Assembly: GCA_024180945.1 (NCBI GenBank)
Contig: JAKSGN010000041.1
Coordinates: forward strand, 620,001-684,000
DNA from: Macrophomina tecta
Taxonomy: Eukaryota; Ascomycota; Dothideomycetes; Botryosphaeriales; Botryosphaeriaceae
DNA: 64,000 bases
Direction of reading: 5' to 3'
Shown: piece by piece, positions 44,001 to 53,134 of the stretch
Layout of the letters: every line of letters begins with the position of its first letter
How positions within the stretch are numbered: the stretch's first letter is position 1
Translations under genes and position numbers: made by a program
Notes under the pieces: model-generated
The model's input: only the letters and a program-made list of their open reading frames with translations
Told to the model about the DNA's origin: nothing
Databases searched by the model: none

Positions 44001-44880
44001 TATCGGAATACACATCCAGTGCCTTGGGGACAATCTGATGCTTGGCCCGAGGAAGATGGATAGCAGCGGCGAGCAGTGCGTTGTACGCAGATGCGGAGGG
44101 CCTGACACCGCTGTTGAGCATGGTCTCGAAAACGGCAGGGATCTCGGCATAGTGGCGACCATCAACGAGTTTCTCCAATTGGTTGGCATAATTCTCTGCC
44201 TCGGAGACGGAGGTAGGGGCAGTAGTCGAGGACCGGGGGGTTGATTCCCTTGGTGAGGTCTGAGATACCGTGGCAGGCGATTGAGAACGAACATTCTGAA
44301 CGTCGACAACTACGTCTTCCAGACTCTCCTCCTGCTCATTCTTCCGACGTTCAATCTCTCGGTTGAGTGCCTCATCAATCTTTGCCAATGCCTCCGCCTC
44401 AGCCTTGTGATCAACGACCTGCTTGAAGTCGTCGACAGCACTAGCACTGTATGCGCGATCTACCCCAGTCCGAGCCTGTTTGTCCTCCGCCTCTACATCT
44501 TCAACAGTGGCGGCAGAGTCCTTTGGGGTAAGTTCGTGATCCTGGGCGCTCGATGGCGGTTTCCACTCGATTCTCTTCGCAAACTGAAACTGGTGCCATT
44601 CACGACTTTCGAGCTTCTGGTGCTTGTGCCATGCTTCGAAGTAGGCGGCTAACCCAGAATCATGGTGATCGACGAGGGCAGGCTTGACACTCGGGCCAGC
44701 CTGAGACGAAGTAGCATAGCCATTTTGTTGCGAGGGATGTTTCGCAAAGCGGTTGGAGACGTGACTGAAGTTCTGGGAGGCGTAGGAGGATTGGGAGGCG
44801 GCTACGACCGACTGGGCGTAACCGTGGGTGAAAGTCTTCGCGAGACTGAGGCTTCGAAGATTGAGGGTCTTGAAGACCAT
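41020..44880 (-). CDS. mitochondrial pentatricopeptide-repeat protein
   Basis: 1286 residues without introns. The N-terminus (MVFKTLNLRSLSLAKTFTHG) is Arg/Lys/Ser-rich and free of acids, a typical mitochondrial presequence. Two PPR arrays of 35-residue helix pairs follow. One begins near residue 240 (SAYNALLAAAIHLPRAKHQI, TYSILIELL, TYRRLITACAELGRVEDMVR). The other runs from about 850 to 1270 (TYAKLITAAAKEGRMELAQD, LYNALIGKLGKARRIDDCLF, TYGTVVNALCRVSDEKFAEE, TYKLLIDTHATLE). Such proteins bind organellar RNA and control stability or translation. In moulds a protein of this size is often annotated as the CYA-5/Pet309-type factor for COX1 mRNA. That specific orthology is a suggestion only. It is divergent from ERG8. 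Confidence 0.88.
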   Translation of the reverse strand: MVFKTLNLRSLSLAKTFTHGYAQSVVAASQSSYASQNFSHVSNRFAKHPSQQNGYATSSQAGPSVKPALVDHHDSGLAAYFEAWHKHQKLESREWHQFQFAKRIEWKPPSSAQDHELTPKDSAATVEDVEAEDKQARTGVDRAYSASAVDDFKQVVDHKAEAEALAKIDEALNREIERRKNEQEESLEDVVVDVQNVRSQSPATVSQTSPRESTPRSSTTAPTSVSEAENYANQLEKLVDGRHYAEIPAVFETMLNSGVRPSASAYNALLAAAIHLPRAKHQIVPKALDVYSDMLRRRVLPDSKTYSILIELLSVRALEVLSSKQILDEKRVRFGGMEEEGKFMLQSNETDFAILQEDDSLNMAVKLFNTASAIQSDRTFSEKTYRRLITACAELGRVEDMVRIYTHMESNNVLPRAEMFVPMIHAFAASGDLRSSVECYDEYKALAIANDKGENVLVRKDNDIYAALIKAYAVCERVEGGRKFLAKLEASLEDPERAAVLRDIVGLKAFIPVWLKNGSFQDAVNHARKELSSDARNVAMAAICVRAADHNAMEVATKAFESLPEKMEVSVPAVAMIAMHVRNGNIEAAQYFWEIIEVADAKPLFIEPSAMLTVALIGSGHAERGLSQNRRMFSRVRDSQVGKAKMEVVEQIDEAVEVIGHFMTKRGIILPAKASMELFWTMVDNGGLIPSVAAQLLAGLGPDGVAQLGLEDLNLLMQIQAGMILNTSAADIANQARFSHVLEVMMAHGMPIDKSTSALIEKVLMRLDRPDLAQRWQAFRYPVMAPVFTPTPFPAYGAPSPVAPAPVYEDNYDPYAATTDNKGSVVITDLLEKTHGRSASHLNEALTKFRNIRRSGRHPRYFTYAKLITAAAKEGRMELAQDILSLAKQDVPLQPQHRIVRYGWVTILDSMVAACLQAGDRQGAARYHQELLDMGAAPSANTFGLYITTLKESTKTFDEATEAVKIFLRAKSEGVEPSSFLYNALIGKLGKARRIDDCLFYFQEMRNLGIRPTSVTYGTVVNALCRVSDEKFAEELFEEMESMPNYKPRPAPYHSMMQFFLTTKRDRSKVLSYYERMRSKGIEPTTHTYKLLIDTHATLEPVDMEAAEGVLSSIRSAGQRPDAVHFASLIHAKGCVQHDMAAAKELFDSVIANGEVRPQACLYQALFEAMVANHEIGATEVYLADMKARNVELTPYIANSLIHGWATAKNMEKATVIYESVPLHKREPSTYEAMTRAYMSVEDRASAATVVKEGLSRGYPTAVANKIRELIGGGWSAADSLDAVAA

Positions 44881-45667
44881 TTAGAAGATGGAAATACCCT
44901 TCAGCGTGAAAGGGTGAGACTGGGGTCGCGTGGCGCATTAGCGACGGCTGCCTAGAGGGAGCTCGCGAGAAGAGCGAGCGCCAAGCGCGCGGACACCAAG
45001 CTTACAGGTTTATCTCTAGAAAAAGCGGTGTTGCAGGTTCATTTGACGACAAAGGCCGCCAAAGGAACGCGCTTCCAATGGGTGTGGAGGGCGATATTGG
45101 GGTGCGTTGCGATTAGACCAAGGTGGCCGGCGGAGAATGTGACATGTGGGTTGGGGCAAGGCAAGAAAAAATAGTCGCCACGCGCAGATGGAAATGGAAA
45201 GGCCACGAAAGACGGACGGGAGCAGGAGTTGGCCTAAGGATCGAGCAGGCAGCACCGAAAAAACGCGCAGCCGTGGTGGTGACGAAGACGAGGCAGCGAA
45301 AAAGCGCGATCCACGGGCGGCGTCCTGAGCGCGACCCGGTAAATCCCTAGGGCCGAAGCAGCTAGACCCGCTTCGAGGCGGCCTGTGACCTCGCTGCAGC
45401 ATCCGCCGCGTCCGCGCCCCCGGGGCTGCGCACTGCGGCGACGCAGTCAGCCAGCGTGACTCATCCTCCACGAACATTCTGCGGAGCTGCACCCCGCCCT
45501 CTGCCGTCGCGGCGGCCTCCTGATTTCCAATCTCGCCGAGATACAGAGTCCTCAGGATCCCGAACCTGCCGGCCTTCCCTAAACAGTCTCTCCGCGTGCC
45601 CCGCCCTGTTGCCTCTTAACCGGAGGAACCTGTGCCCGTCGTACAACGTTCGAAGATCTCCCTCACC
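44881..45667. other. divergent promoter, 787 bases
   Basis: Between the PPR and ERG8 start codons. Short frames on both strands look like shadows, and I see no gene or TATA box. Confidence 0.5.
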
Positions 45668-47182
45668 ATGGCCTCTGCGAACCCGGCTGTGGCTGTTTCT
45701 GCGCCCGGCAAGGTCCTGCTCGCTGGCGGCTATCTGGTGCTGGACCGCGAGTTCAATGGCCTCGTGTTCGGCCTCAGCGCCCGCATCCATGTGCTCGTCC
45801 GCCCGCTCGCAACTGGCTCCGGCGTTAGTCTGTCTGAGATAATCGTCAAGTCGCCTCAGTTTATCGGCGCCACCTGGGAGTATGGCTACAGGCTCACCGA
45901 GCTCGGCGGCGGCATCGAGGTAACCCAGCTCAGAGCGTAAGTGTGCTTTTCCTATGTCGACGGCGTTGCTTGCAACTTGCTAGATGCTATACAAAATGAC
46001 AATGACTGCAATTGCCTCATTGCTTCTTCTCTTTTTCTCGTGTTCCTGCCGCTCATTGCATCCGCCGCGTTTAGTCGCGCTACAGAAGCACTCCATCGCA
46101 ACCCGTTCGTCGAGACGGCTCTCAGCTATGCGCTCACCTACATCTCAGCTATCACCCCGCAACGCATTGAGCCAGCCTCAGTCACCATCTTGGCCGACAA
46201 CGATTACTATTCTGCCGGCCCCGGGGACGTCCAGGCACCTGGCGAGCGTTTCAAAAGTTTCAATGTGCCGCTGTGGGAGGCGCACAAGACCGGTCTTGGC
46301 TCCTCTGCTGCCCTGGTCACCGCCTTCGTCGGCGCCATTCTCTCCCACTATCTCCCTGAGGATGTCTTCTCGCTTAAGACTGAGGTAGGCAAGTTGCGTC
46401 TGCACAACCTTGCGCAAGCTGCACATTGCGCCGCTCAGGGAAAGGTGGGCTCCGGTTTCGATGTCGCGTCTGCGGTTTTCGGCTCCTGTCTGTACCGCAG
46501 ATTCTCGCCGTCGCTGTTGTCTGCCCACGGGGAGCCTGGTGCAGCTGGATTTGCCGACGCCCTTAGGAATTTGGTTGACGAGAAAGACCCTTCGCGCAAG
46601 TGGGATACCGTAATTACAAAATCTGCGGTTAAAGTCCCCGACGGAATCCGCCTGGTCATGTGCGATGTCGACTGCGGCTCGCAAACACCTGGCATGGTGA
46701 AAAAGGTGCTCGCGTGGCGCCAGGAAAAGGCCGAAGAGGCCAATGCGCTGTGGTCGCAGTTGCAGAAGAGCAACGAAGCGCTCGCCGCAGAGCTGGTCAA
46801 TCTCACAGAAAGCAAAAGCCAGGATTACGGAACGCTGAAGAATTGCATTGCAGAGATTCGGCGGCTGATCCGAGAGATGTCTTCGCAGTCGGGTGTGCCC
46901 ATCGAACCAGCAGAACAATCGGCATTGCTGGACGCCTGCTCGCAGATTCCCGGTGTCATCGGCGGTGTGGTGCCAGGTGCCGGTGGATACGATGCGGTAT
47001 CTTTGTTGATAGAGGATCGACCTGACGTGGTGGAAAAGTTGCAACAGCTACTCCGTGGTTGGAAGGTTGACAGTACGGCTGGTGGGGTGAGCATTGGGCG
47101 GGTGAGCATGCTGGGGGTGCGCGAGGAAATGGAGGGCGTGCGGCTCGAGGGCGCTGCGACGTACGGGCGGTGGGCTCAGTGA
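45668..47182 (+). CDS. ERG8: phosphomevalonate kinase
   Basis: This GHMP kinase converts 5-phosphomevalonate to 5-diphosphomevalonate with ATP in the mevalonate route to sterols and isoprenoids; it is cytosolic. 458 residues in two exons (45668-45936 and 46075-47182; intron 45937-46074, 138 bases), close to the roughly 450 of yeast. Motif 1 is SAPGKVLLAGGYLVLD near residues 11-26. The ATP-binding motif 2 is KTGLGSSAALVTAF. VGSGFDVASAVFGS follows, and motif 3 is VVPGAGGYDAVSLL near the C-terminus. The intron joins QLRA to RATEALHRNPFVETALSY in phase 2. A second in-frame ATG upstream is absent, so the start is secure. Confidence 0.94.
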
Positions 47183-47852
47183 ATACCAGAAGGAGCAATA
47201 GGTTAGCAATGGCAGACGTCAGAAACAACATTCACATGGCGCCAAGAGCCCACAGTTCCCAGGCGTCCCCACTAGGCGGGAGGGTGGAAGCGGAAGATCG
47301 GCAAGTTGCTTTTGGGTGTGGAGCGTGAAGCGTGGAGCGTGGAGCGTGGAGCAGCGGTACGAGTCCTGTTCTGGCGCGCGCCTGATCCTGCTTAGCAGCG
47401 CTGCGACGGCGGTGCCAGAGTCGGCCACGGTGCCGCCAGCCGTGCAATCTGCTCGCAGGAGCCGGCAATGATGACGTCCACAGCTGGCTGGAGGGCGCGC
47501 ACGAGCTGAGTCGGCCGGTGGTGGCATTTATCAGAGCTGCGCCGCTTTCAACCTAGGCCTGGCCAAACATGCTGAAGGACGCCGCCGACCCTGATTTGCC
47601 AAGCGAGCCCTCTCCCTCAGCGCAAGTCCCGCCCTACAGCCAGCGCAGCCTCATCCCCGTCTATACCTGTTTGTCATTCTGTCCTGGCACTCCTCAAGGC
47701 TCCTTGGCTCGATGAGGGGCCGCCTCGACGACGTCGCCCTGCTTCTGCGCCGATAGCTCTGCAAAAGCCCGCCGTTCGTTATCGCCCGCGCTGATCTGCC
47801 CCCCGACCGCCTGCCCTCCCTGTCGTTTGGCCCCCCGGCAACCCCCCAAGCC
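47183..47852. other. intergenic with tandem heptamer
   Basis: ERG8 3' flank and promoter of the ubiquitin-fold gene. It includes a five-unit GTGGAGC-type array at 47318-47352. No gene is seen. Confidence 0.5.
47318..47352. repeat. tandem heptamer GTGGAGC x5
   Basis: Five adjacent units; the second is GTGAAGC. A short tandem array 136 bases past the ERG8 stop. Confidence 0.85.
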
Positions 47853-48655
47853 ATGGCCTCCTCTCCTTCTCGCAGAGGCTCAAGAGCATCCGCCGACGCG
47901 CCAGCCCAGCCCGCCGTCGCCGCCGCTGCTGCCCATGAAGCCAGTCCCGAGAACAACAGCTCTGTGGAAATGAGCAACCTCGCGCCGCAGTCGGCCCAGG
48001 AGGAGCCCGACGCCTCGATACCGCCTCCCGCCTCGACGTCCACCGCTACACCGCAAGAACCGGCCCACGAGGCCGCTGACCCCCAGCAGCCGTCGTCCGC
48101 GCCGGCCCTCGTGCGCTCCGAGACCGAAGCCATTGGGCCCGCCTCGGATACGCCTGCCGCGAAGCCAGATCCCGCCAGCGGGCCGCAGGTCGTCATAACG
48201 CTGTTGCTGACCAGCGGCGCTCGCCATCCCTACAAGATCGACGAGAAGTACCTGCGCAAGCGCAATGTGACCGTTGAAGACATGGACCCCTTCAACATTA
48301 GCGTGTACACGCTCAAGGAGCTGATATGGAGGGATTGGCGCGAAGGTGCGACGCGAACCGACTCCGCCTGGTGGCGATGAGACATGACTTGCTAACACCG
48401 ACCCTTTCTTTTGCAGAGTGGGAACCACGCCCCTCGTCGCCTAGTTCGATACGCCTCATCTCGTTCGGGCGCATGCTCGACGATAAGCAGCCGTTGAAGG
48501 ATTGCCGCTTCCAGGCAGAGTCTCCCAACGTCGTTCACATGACCGTCAAGCCACAAGAAGTTGTCGACGAAGAGGATGCGAAGACAGCCAAGGCTGGCGG
48601 CCGTGATCACGATGATGGCGAAACGACTGCAAGATGTCGCTGTGTCATCCTATGA
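47853..48655 (+). CDS. membrane-anchored ubiquitin-fold protein (UBL3/MUB type)
   Basis: 243 residues in two exons (47853-48345 and 48417-48655; intron 48346-48416). The first ~110 residues are Ala/Pro/Ser-rich and disordered. A ubiquitin-like domain follows: VVITLLLTSGARHPYKI, then the YTLKELIWRDW helix, IRLISFGRMLDDKQPLKDC, and NVVHMTVKP. The C-terminus reads CRCVIL, where CVIL is a CaaX box ending in Leu (geranylgeranylation expected). The preceding Cys could be palmitoylated. This domain plus lipid tail matches animal UBL3 and plant MUB proteins, which sit on the plasma membrane and recruit E2 enzymes or direct cargo to vesicles. There is no diglycine end, so it is not conjugated. The intron placement (g|AG TGG) restores DWREEWEPRP. 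Confidence 0.88.
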
Positions 48656-49239
48656 TGTTTCGTAAGCGTTTTGGGTCGTGTTCTTGTGCGCAGAGAAGAA
48701 AGACAGAAGAGGCTCCAATTACTCCTATCCATCTATCAAGATACCCGTGCTCCAAAGAGGCGGATCAAGGAGTGCATACTTCAATTGTTTAGCTGGCGGC
48801 AGTGTGCTTTGGGGTTGAGTGTACATGTTGCTTTTGATCCGGGTCGCCAAGACGGTCCCCCAGTGGCGAGTCTATGGCTTGTTTCTTCCTGCTCCCTTCT
48901 ATTGTCTTTTTTTTCCTTTTCCTGGTCGGCGTGAGGCAAAGCGAACATGGGCAGATATGGCGTTTTGGAGCTCATCATCATCGTCATTTTCATTATCATT
49001 AAGCCGTACTGTACTGCGAATAACTCTAAAACGGCATATCACAAGAAACATGTCTGTTGAATTGTATGATACAGTCGGCTCAAATGCTACAGCCATGTGT
49101 TCAGAGTGCAAATTCTGAGGATGTCGAATCACTTGGCAATCCACGAAAGCGTAGTGAGGCCATACGCATGTTTTCATTATCATTGCCCTGGCTCATCTAT
49201 CTTTGGAAACACCCCCAGTGTGATGCCACCCCACTTAAT
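48656..49239. other. convergent 3' flanks
   Basis: 3' ends of the ubiquitin-fold and UMP1 genes. Nothing else is recognised. Confidence 0.5.
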
Positions 49240-49879
49240 CTACCAGTTCATCTTCATGCGAGCCTCCATCTCGGTGTGGAAGTCGGGTCCCTCGCGGAAC
49301 TCGTCTCCTGGGAACCACAAGTCAGCAACAAGAAACACAAAACGGCACCCACCAGATCCACGCAAGAGCTTGCAGCTCTAACGGGACTGCAAGGGCACAA
49401 TAACTCACCCTTGAACACATCCTCCCAGCCGATCTCAGTATCCCTTCCAGCAAGGATGTCGCCGTGCACGCCGCTCGCGCCGCCCAGGGCCGCGGGCCTC
49501 CACTCGCCGGCCGCCGTCAGCTTGAGCTCCATGCCGCGCCTGATCGGCTCGGCCATGCCGAACGTGCGGCGGAGCCCCTCCATCTTCAGCGCATCCTGCG
49601 TCGCCCGCCACTTGGCCAGCCGCGCCTCGAGCGGGTGTGCCGACTGCAGCTGTGGTTGGTCGATGTTCGAAGAAGAAGCGGCGGTGGCAGCTGGAGCCGT
49701 CAGTCCGAGGTTCGCACGCAGGGTGTCGTGGACGCCCGGGGCCGAGGGCGCGCCAAGGGTCGGCGTCGTCGACTTGGGGTTGGAGGCGGCGGGCGTTATG
49801 CGGAGCGACTGCGTGCGTTGGCTGTTAGTGCGAATGTGCGTCGTGAGGCCGAGGGCTCGAAGGCGGCGGGGCGTACCAT
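49240..49879 (-). CDS. UMP1: proteasome maturation factor UMP1/POMP
   Basis: This short-lived chaperone helps the 20S core assemble and is degraded inside it. 156 residues in three exons: 49879-49877 (the ATG alone), 49808-49409 and 49307-49240. The introns are 49809-49876 and 49308-49408. The joined N-terminus is M-SLRITPAASN, as in relatives. The conserved core is HPLEARLAKWRATQDALKME, RRTFGMAEPIRRGMELK, EWRPAALGG and HGDILAGRDTEIGWEDVFKG, ending EARMKMNW. The last intron joins KG to DEFREGPDFH. No start codon inside exon 2 precedes the conserved N-terminal motif, which supports an ATG-only coding exon. Confidence 0.9.
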
Positions 49880-50572
49880 GATGGCGGCAAAGGGGTGTGG
49901 TTGGGTGGTAGAAAGGGTTGCTGGTTGAGAGAGTCGACGGAGATGTTCGGCGGTGGAGGATGGTTGTGGGTGAGGGCGATGGCGGTGGTGGTGGTGGTGT
50001 TGCTGAGGCTCCGGAGCTGCAGCTCACTGAGCTTGGGGTCCAGGCTGCTGAATGACGCGCGCCGCCGCCCGCGTCTGATTGGCCGCCCGGCGTCCTTCTG
50101 CGAAGGATGTTATACCTTCTCCACGAAATCTGCGTATGATCCTAAGCTGTTTAGGGGCGCGCGTGATTTTGAAGCTTCAATGGAGTTTTACGGGTGTCAA
50201 TCAGCTTTAGACATGTGCTTTTGCGATCCAGGGAGCGTTTGCTCTTCTCATTTACCGCTTCATGATAGTGCACAAATTAACTCGAATCGGCCGCGTGCAA
50301 GATAGTCCCCAACTTCAAACAGGGCCTTATGAATCTCATTGTCATGCCGTAATGTATTTTCCTTCAACAGAGCTGCAGGTTCGGTTCCTTCAACTTCACG
50401 TGGAGATGTCGATCGTCGGGCTCGTCAAGCCCCGGCTGAGCCACCGGTACGTTCAAAAATGCATCTTCCATCTCCCACGTCACGTTTAAAGAGATCATCA
50501 TCCCGGGACAATCCTTTCAATCAACAATTCTCAAAACACAACAAATCAAAACACTACCGAAAATCTACAACA
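49880..50572. other. divergent promoter of UMP1 and MAPEG genes
   Basis: 693 bases. The UMP1 side has GTGGTGGTGGTG-like repeats near 49980-50000; the MAPEG side has an A/C-rich leader (50510-50572). No proteasome-control PACE element (GGTGGCAAA) was noticed. No gene is seen. Confidence 0.45.
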
Positions 50573-51049
50573 ATGGCCTCGCTGCTCTCCAACCTCAGCC
50601 TCTCCATCGTCGCCATCCCAGCGTACCACCTCCTGTCCATCATTCCCCACGCCGCCTCCATCTCCTACGCGACCAAGGGCCAGCCGATCAAATGGGATAA
50701 TCGCAATCCGCGCTCTGAGGCCCTGAAAGCTGGCCTCTCCAAACGGCTGGACGCGAAGCAGTACGCCACGTATGAGCGTCTCGAGGCAGCACACGCGAAC
50801 AGCATGGAGAACATGCCTATATTCATTGCAGCCATCGTCCTTGGCAATCTGGCAGGGTTGCACAAGGTCGAGGGTGCAGACGGGCTGAACTGGTTCGCTG
50901 GGGCGTTCCTGCTTGTGCGGGCAGCCTACATCATTGTCTATGTGGCGAACGATACGCAGGCGAAAAGTTATCTTCGGAGCGTGCTTTATTTCATTGGTGT
51001 TGGATTGTGCTGGAAGACTCTGTTAAAAGCGGCAGCACAGCTTGTGTGA
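50573..51049 (+). CDS. MAPEG-family membrane protein
   Basis: 158 residues, one exon, with four predicted transmembrane helices: LSIVAIPAYHLLSIIPHA near residue 10, MPIFIAAIVLGNLAG near 83, WFAGAFLLVRAAYIIVYV near 106 and SVLYFIGVGLCWKTLL near 135. The signature region is RLEAAHANSMENMPIF (E-x-x-x-A-x-x-N-x-x-E), where the Glu and Asn contact glutathione in the family. MAPEG proteins are microsomal glutathione transferases or eicosanoid enzymes. The fungal substrate is unknown; detoxification is inferred. Confidence 0.88.
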   Translation: MASLLSNLSLSIVAIPAYHLLSIIPHAASISYATKGQPIKWDNRNPRSEALKAGLSKRLDAKQYATYERLEAAHANSMENMPIFIAAIVLGNLAGLHKVEGADGLNWFAGAFLLVRAAYIIVYVANDTQAKSYLRSVLYFIGVGLCWKTLLKAAAQLV

Positions 51050-51515
51050 CGGGCGGGTTGCGTGATTAGATTGCTGTTGTTCTACTAGCCTAGTTGTTGG
51101 AATATATTTCCCTGGAAATGTAGGCTTCTTATTGTCTTTACTACGTGCCACGGTATGTCGTGGTTCATTCCCCTTTTTGTTCCCTTGACGAGATTCATCG
51201 CCCACGGTGAGCTATTCGTCGTCAGCGGCGAAGTGACATCAGCCCTAAAACTTTGTAGGGAAATGATACTTTGCATACTCCAGCTTGTACGGCTGGTGAA
51301 TCCGCAAGGTTCGGCGGCCGCATTCAACTAACATAGCGTCTCGGTTTCGGAGTTTCCTTTTCAAGAATTGCCCCCGGGCCGAAGCCGATATGATTGAGGC
51401 TGCGCGGCGGTTGACACATACCAGGTGCACCGCTTGGCCGGCGGCCCAGTCTTCGGTGTGTGCGCAAGTCCAGAGGGAAGTTCATCCGGAGATGACCCAA
51501 GGTTCCCTTTCAAGG
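51050..51515. other. convergent 3' flanks
   Basis: Between the MAPEG and SEN54 stop codons. No gene is seen. Confidence 0.5.
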
Positions 51516-52848
51516 CTACCTTCCACGGCCTCGACCTCGGCCTCTGCCCCTGTAGCCGCCTCGTTTCGACCCTGCGCCTCGCGGAGCCCTCTCGTAGAGC
51601 TTTTCCATACCGAAGCCGGCATCAGCCACACGCACATAGCTTACGATTCCCTGGTCCACGATTGCCAAGACGACATTACGGTAGCCTTGCTTGATCTTCT
51701 GGTAAAGCTGGCCATCCGGCTTTGGGGGATCATAGGGTGTCGATGCTAGAAGATCGTTCAATTGCGGAAGAGTAGGCACTGAAGTTTCACGTGCGTCTAT
51801 GACGGCAACACGGAAGTCTGGCGGTCCCGGCGATCTCTTCTTCCAGGTTGGTGTAGGCTTATAAACATGGTAGGCAACATGGAAAGGGTCTGAGCTGGAT
51901 TCTTCGGGGGAGAAGCGGGGAGATGATGTCGGATCATGAAAAGGGATAACGTCGAGTAGGCGGTAAATATCGTCTTCTTCGGGTAAGCAGCAATACCCTC
52001 AGATAGCTGGTTCGTAACTTACTGTAACTCCGATACAGACCGGGGCTTACAAGCGGGCCCAATGCTGCATGGGGATTCGGACGTGATGATGAAGGGCGCA
52101 GCAAACGCTGCCATAGGCTGCCAAACAACCCGAAATTCCAGAATGCACCAATAGCCGAGGTCGACTGGCGGCTATCAGGATTGGGCACTACATTCTTTTC
52201 CCCGTTCCAGCTCTCTGCGCGCATCACAATATAACCAGATCTCTTCAGCCCAGCATACACGATGTACCTCTCCAGGGTAAGGTCGGTGCAAACAGAGTCG
52301 CCCATGCCCACGAAAGCGGCATATGCACCCTGCAGACTCATCGGCAAGCCCTCCTCCTCGCCGTCAGCAGGCGGCCATCTTATGTCCAGCGAGCCGCGCT
52401 CCAGCAAATATAAAGCCTCCTCGGGTAGCAGCCAGGCGGCTCCAGAAATTTCCCGTCCCATGGTGCGGAAGGCCTGTCCCTTGATCTTCTCCACGCGGGC
52501 CATGTTCGAGAGAGGGTCGTAGGTGGCTAGGATGTGGTTCTTCGGATTGTGTATGCGGGTGCTCGAGATAGCTTGGTGCATTGCTTGGCGTGAAGCATCG
52601 AGGGCACTGGCTTGCAGGGAGGTGGGATGCGGTTCGAAGTCCTTCTCGCCGCGCTTGGGCAGTTTGGAGGCACCATTTTCAGAGACGCTGTATCAGGTCA
52701 GGCTTCCGAAATAGTCATGGCGGAGTGCGGGCGTGACGCACGACAAGCTGGTGAGAAAGCGGAAATCTTGGGTCTCATCGCTGAGATCTACCTGCTCGGC
52801 ATTGTGGGTTGGAAGCTGCGACACGTCGTCGTCATCCACGCTGGCCAT
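51516..52848 (-). CDS. SEN54: tRNA-splicing endonuclease subunit Sen54
   Basis: This is a structural subunit of the Sen2-Sen34-Sen15-Sen54 endonuclease that cuts introns from pre-tRNAs. 409 residues from three exons: 52848-52742, 52687-52023 and about 51973-51516. The introns are 52688-52741 and about 51974-52022; an acceptor three bases upstream of this one is equally allowed and gives one residue more. After an acidic start (SVDDDDVSQLPTHN) the Sen54 N-terminal domain is clear: LPKRGEKDFEPHPTSLQ, VEKIKGQAFRTMGREISG, LLPEEALYLLERGSLDIRW and LTLERYIVYAGLKRSGYIVM. The C-terminal part has DFRVAVIDARE and VSYVRVADAGFGMEKLYE. The last 20 residues are an RGG-type tail (GYRGRGRGRGRGR), unusual for this subunit. 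The first intron uses donor GTGCGT and joins TSLS to VSENGAS. Confidence 0.9.
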
Positions 52849-53134
52849 GTTTGCGGAGTGGGATGTGGAGTGCTGGTGGTGAGTCGTGAGTCGGAGCACC
52901 ACGCGCGTCCGAAAATCAAGATTGCATGACTCGCGTGCCGATCCTCTATTGCCTGCCCGCCCGTTCGCCGGGCAGTGTCCACACCAGTGTCCTGGCGCTC
53001 ACTCCAGGCACGCTCACCCAGTCACTTCATTCTGCACCGGCGTGCACGGGGCATGGTCTGAGTAGCTCCAGGTTGTTTCAGCTTTATCTGTCTATGTACT
53101 TTCTATTCGCGGAATCCCGTTTCTCGACGCTGCG

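Noticed and set aside
41593..44244. Long plus-strand frames of 357 and 212 codons
   Set aside because: Antisense shadows of the PPR gene; they carry no independent features.
52823..52902. Upstream in-frame start for SEN54 (adds MVLRLTTHHQHSTSHSAN)
   Set aside because: The extra residues are His/Ser/Thr-rich leader-like sequence. The start MASVDDDD at 52848 fits family N-termini better.
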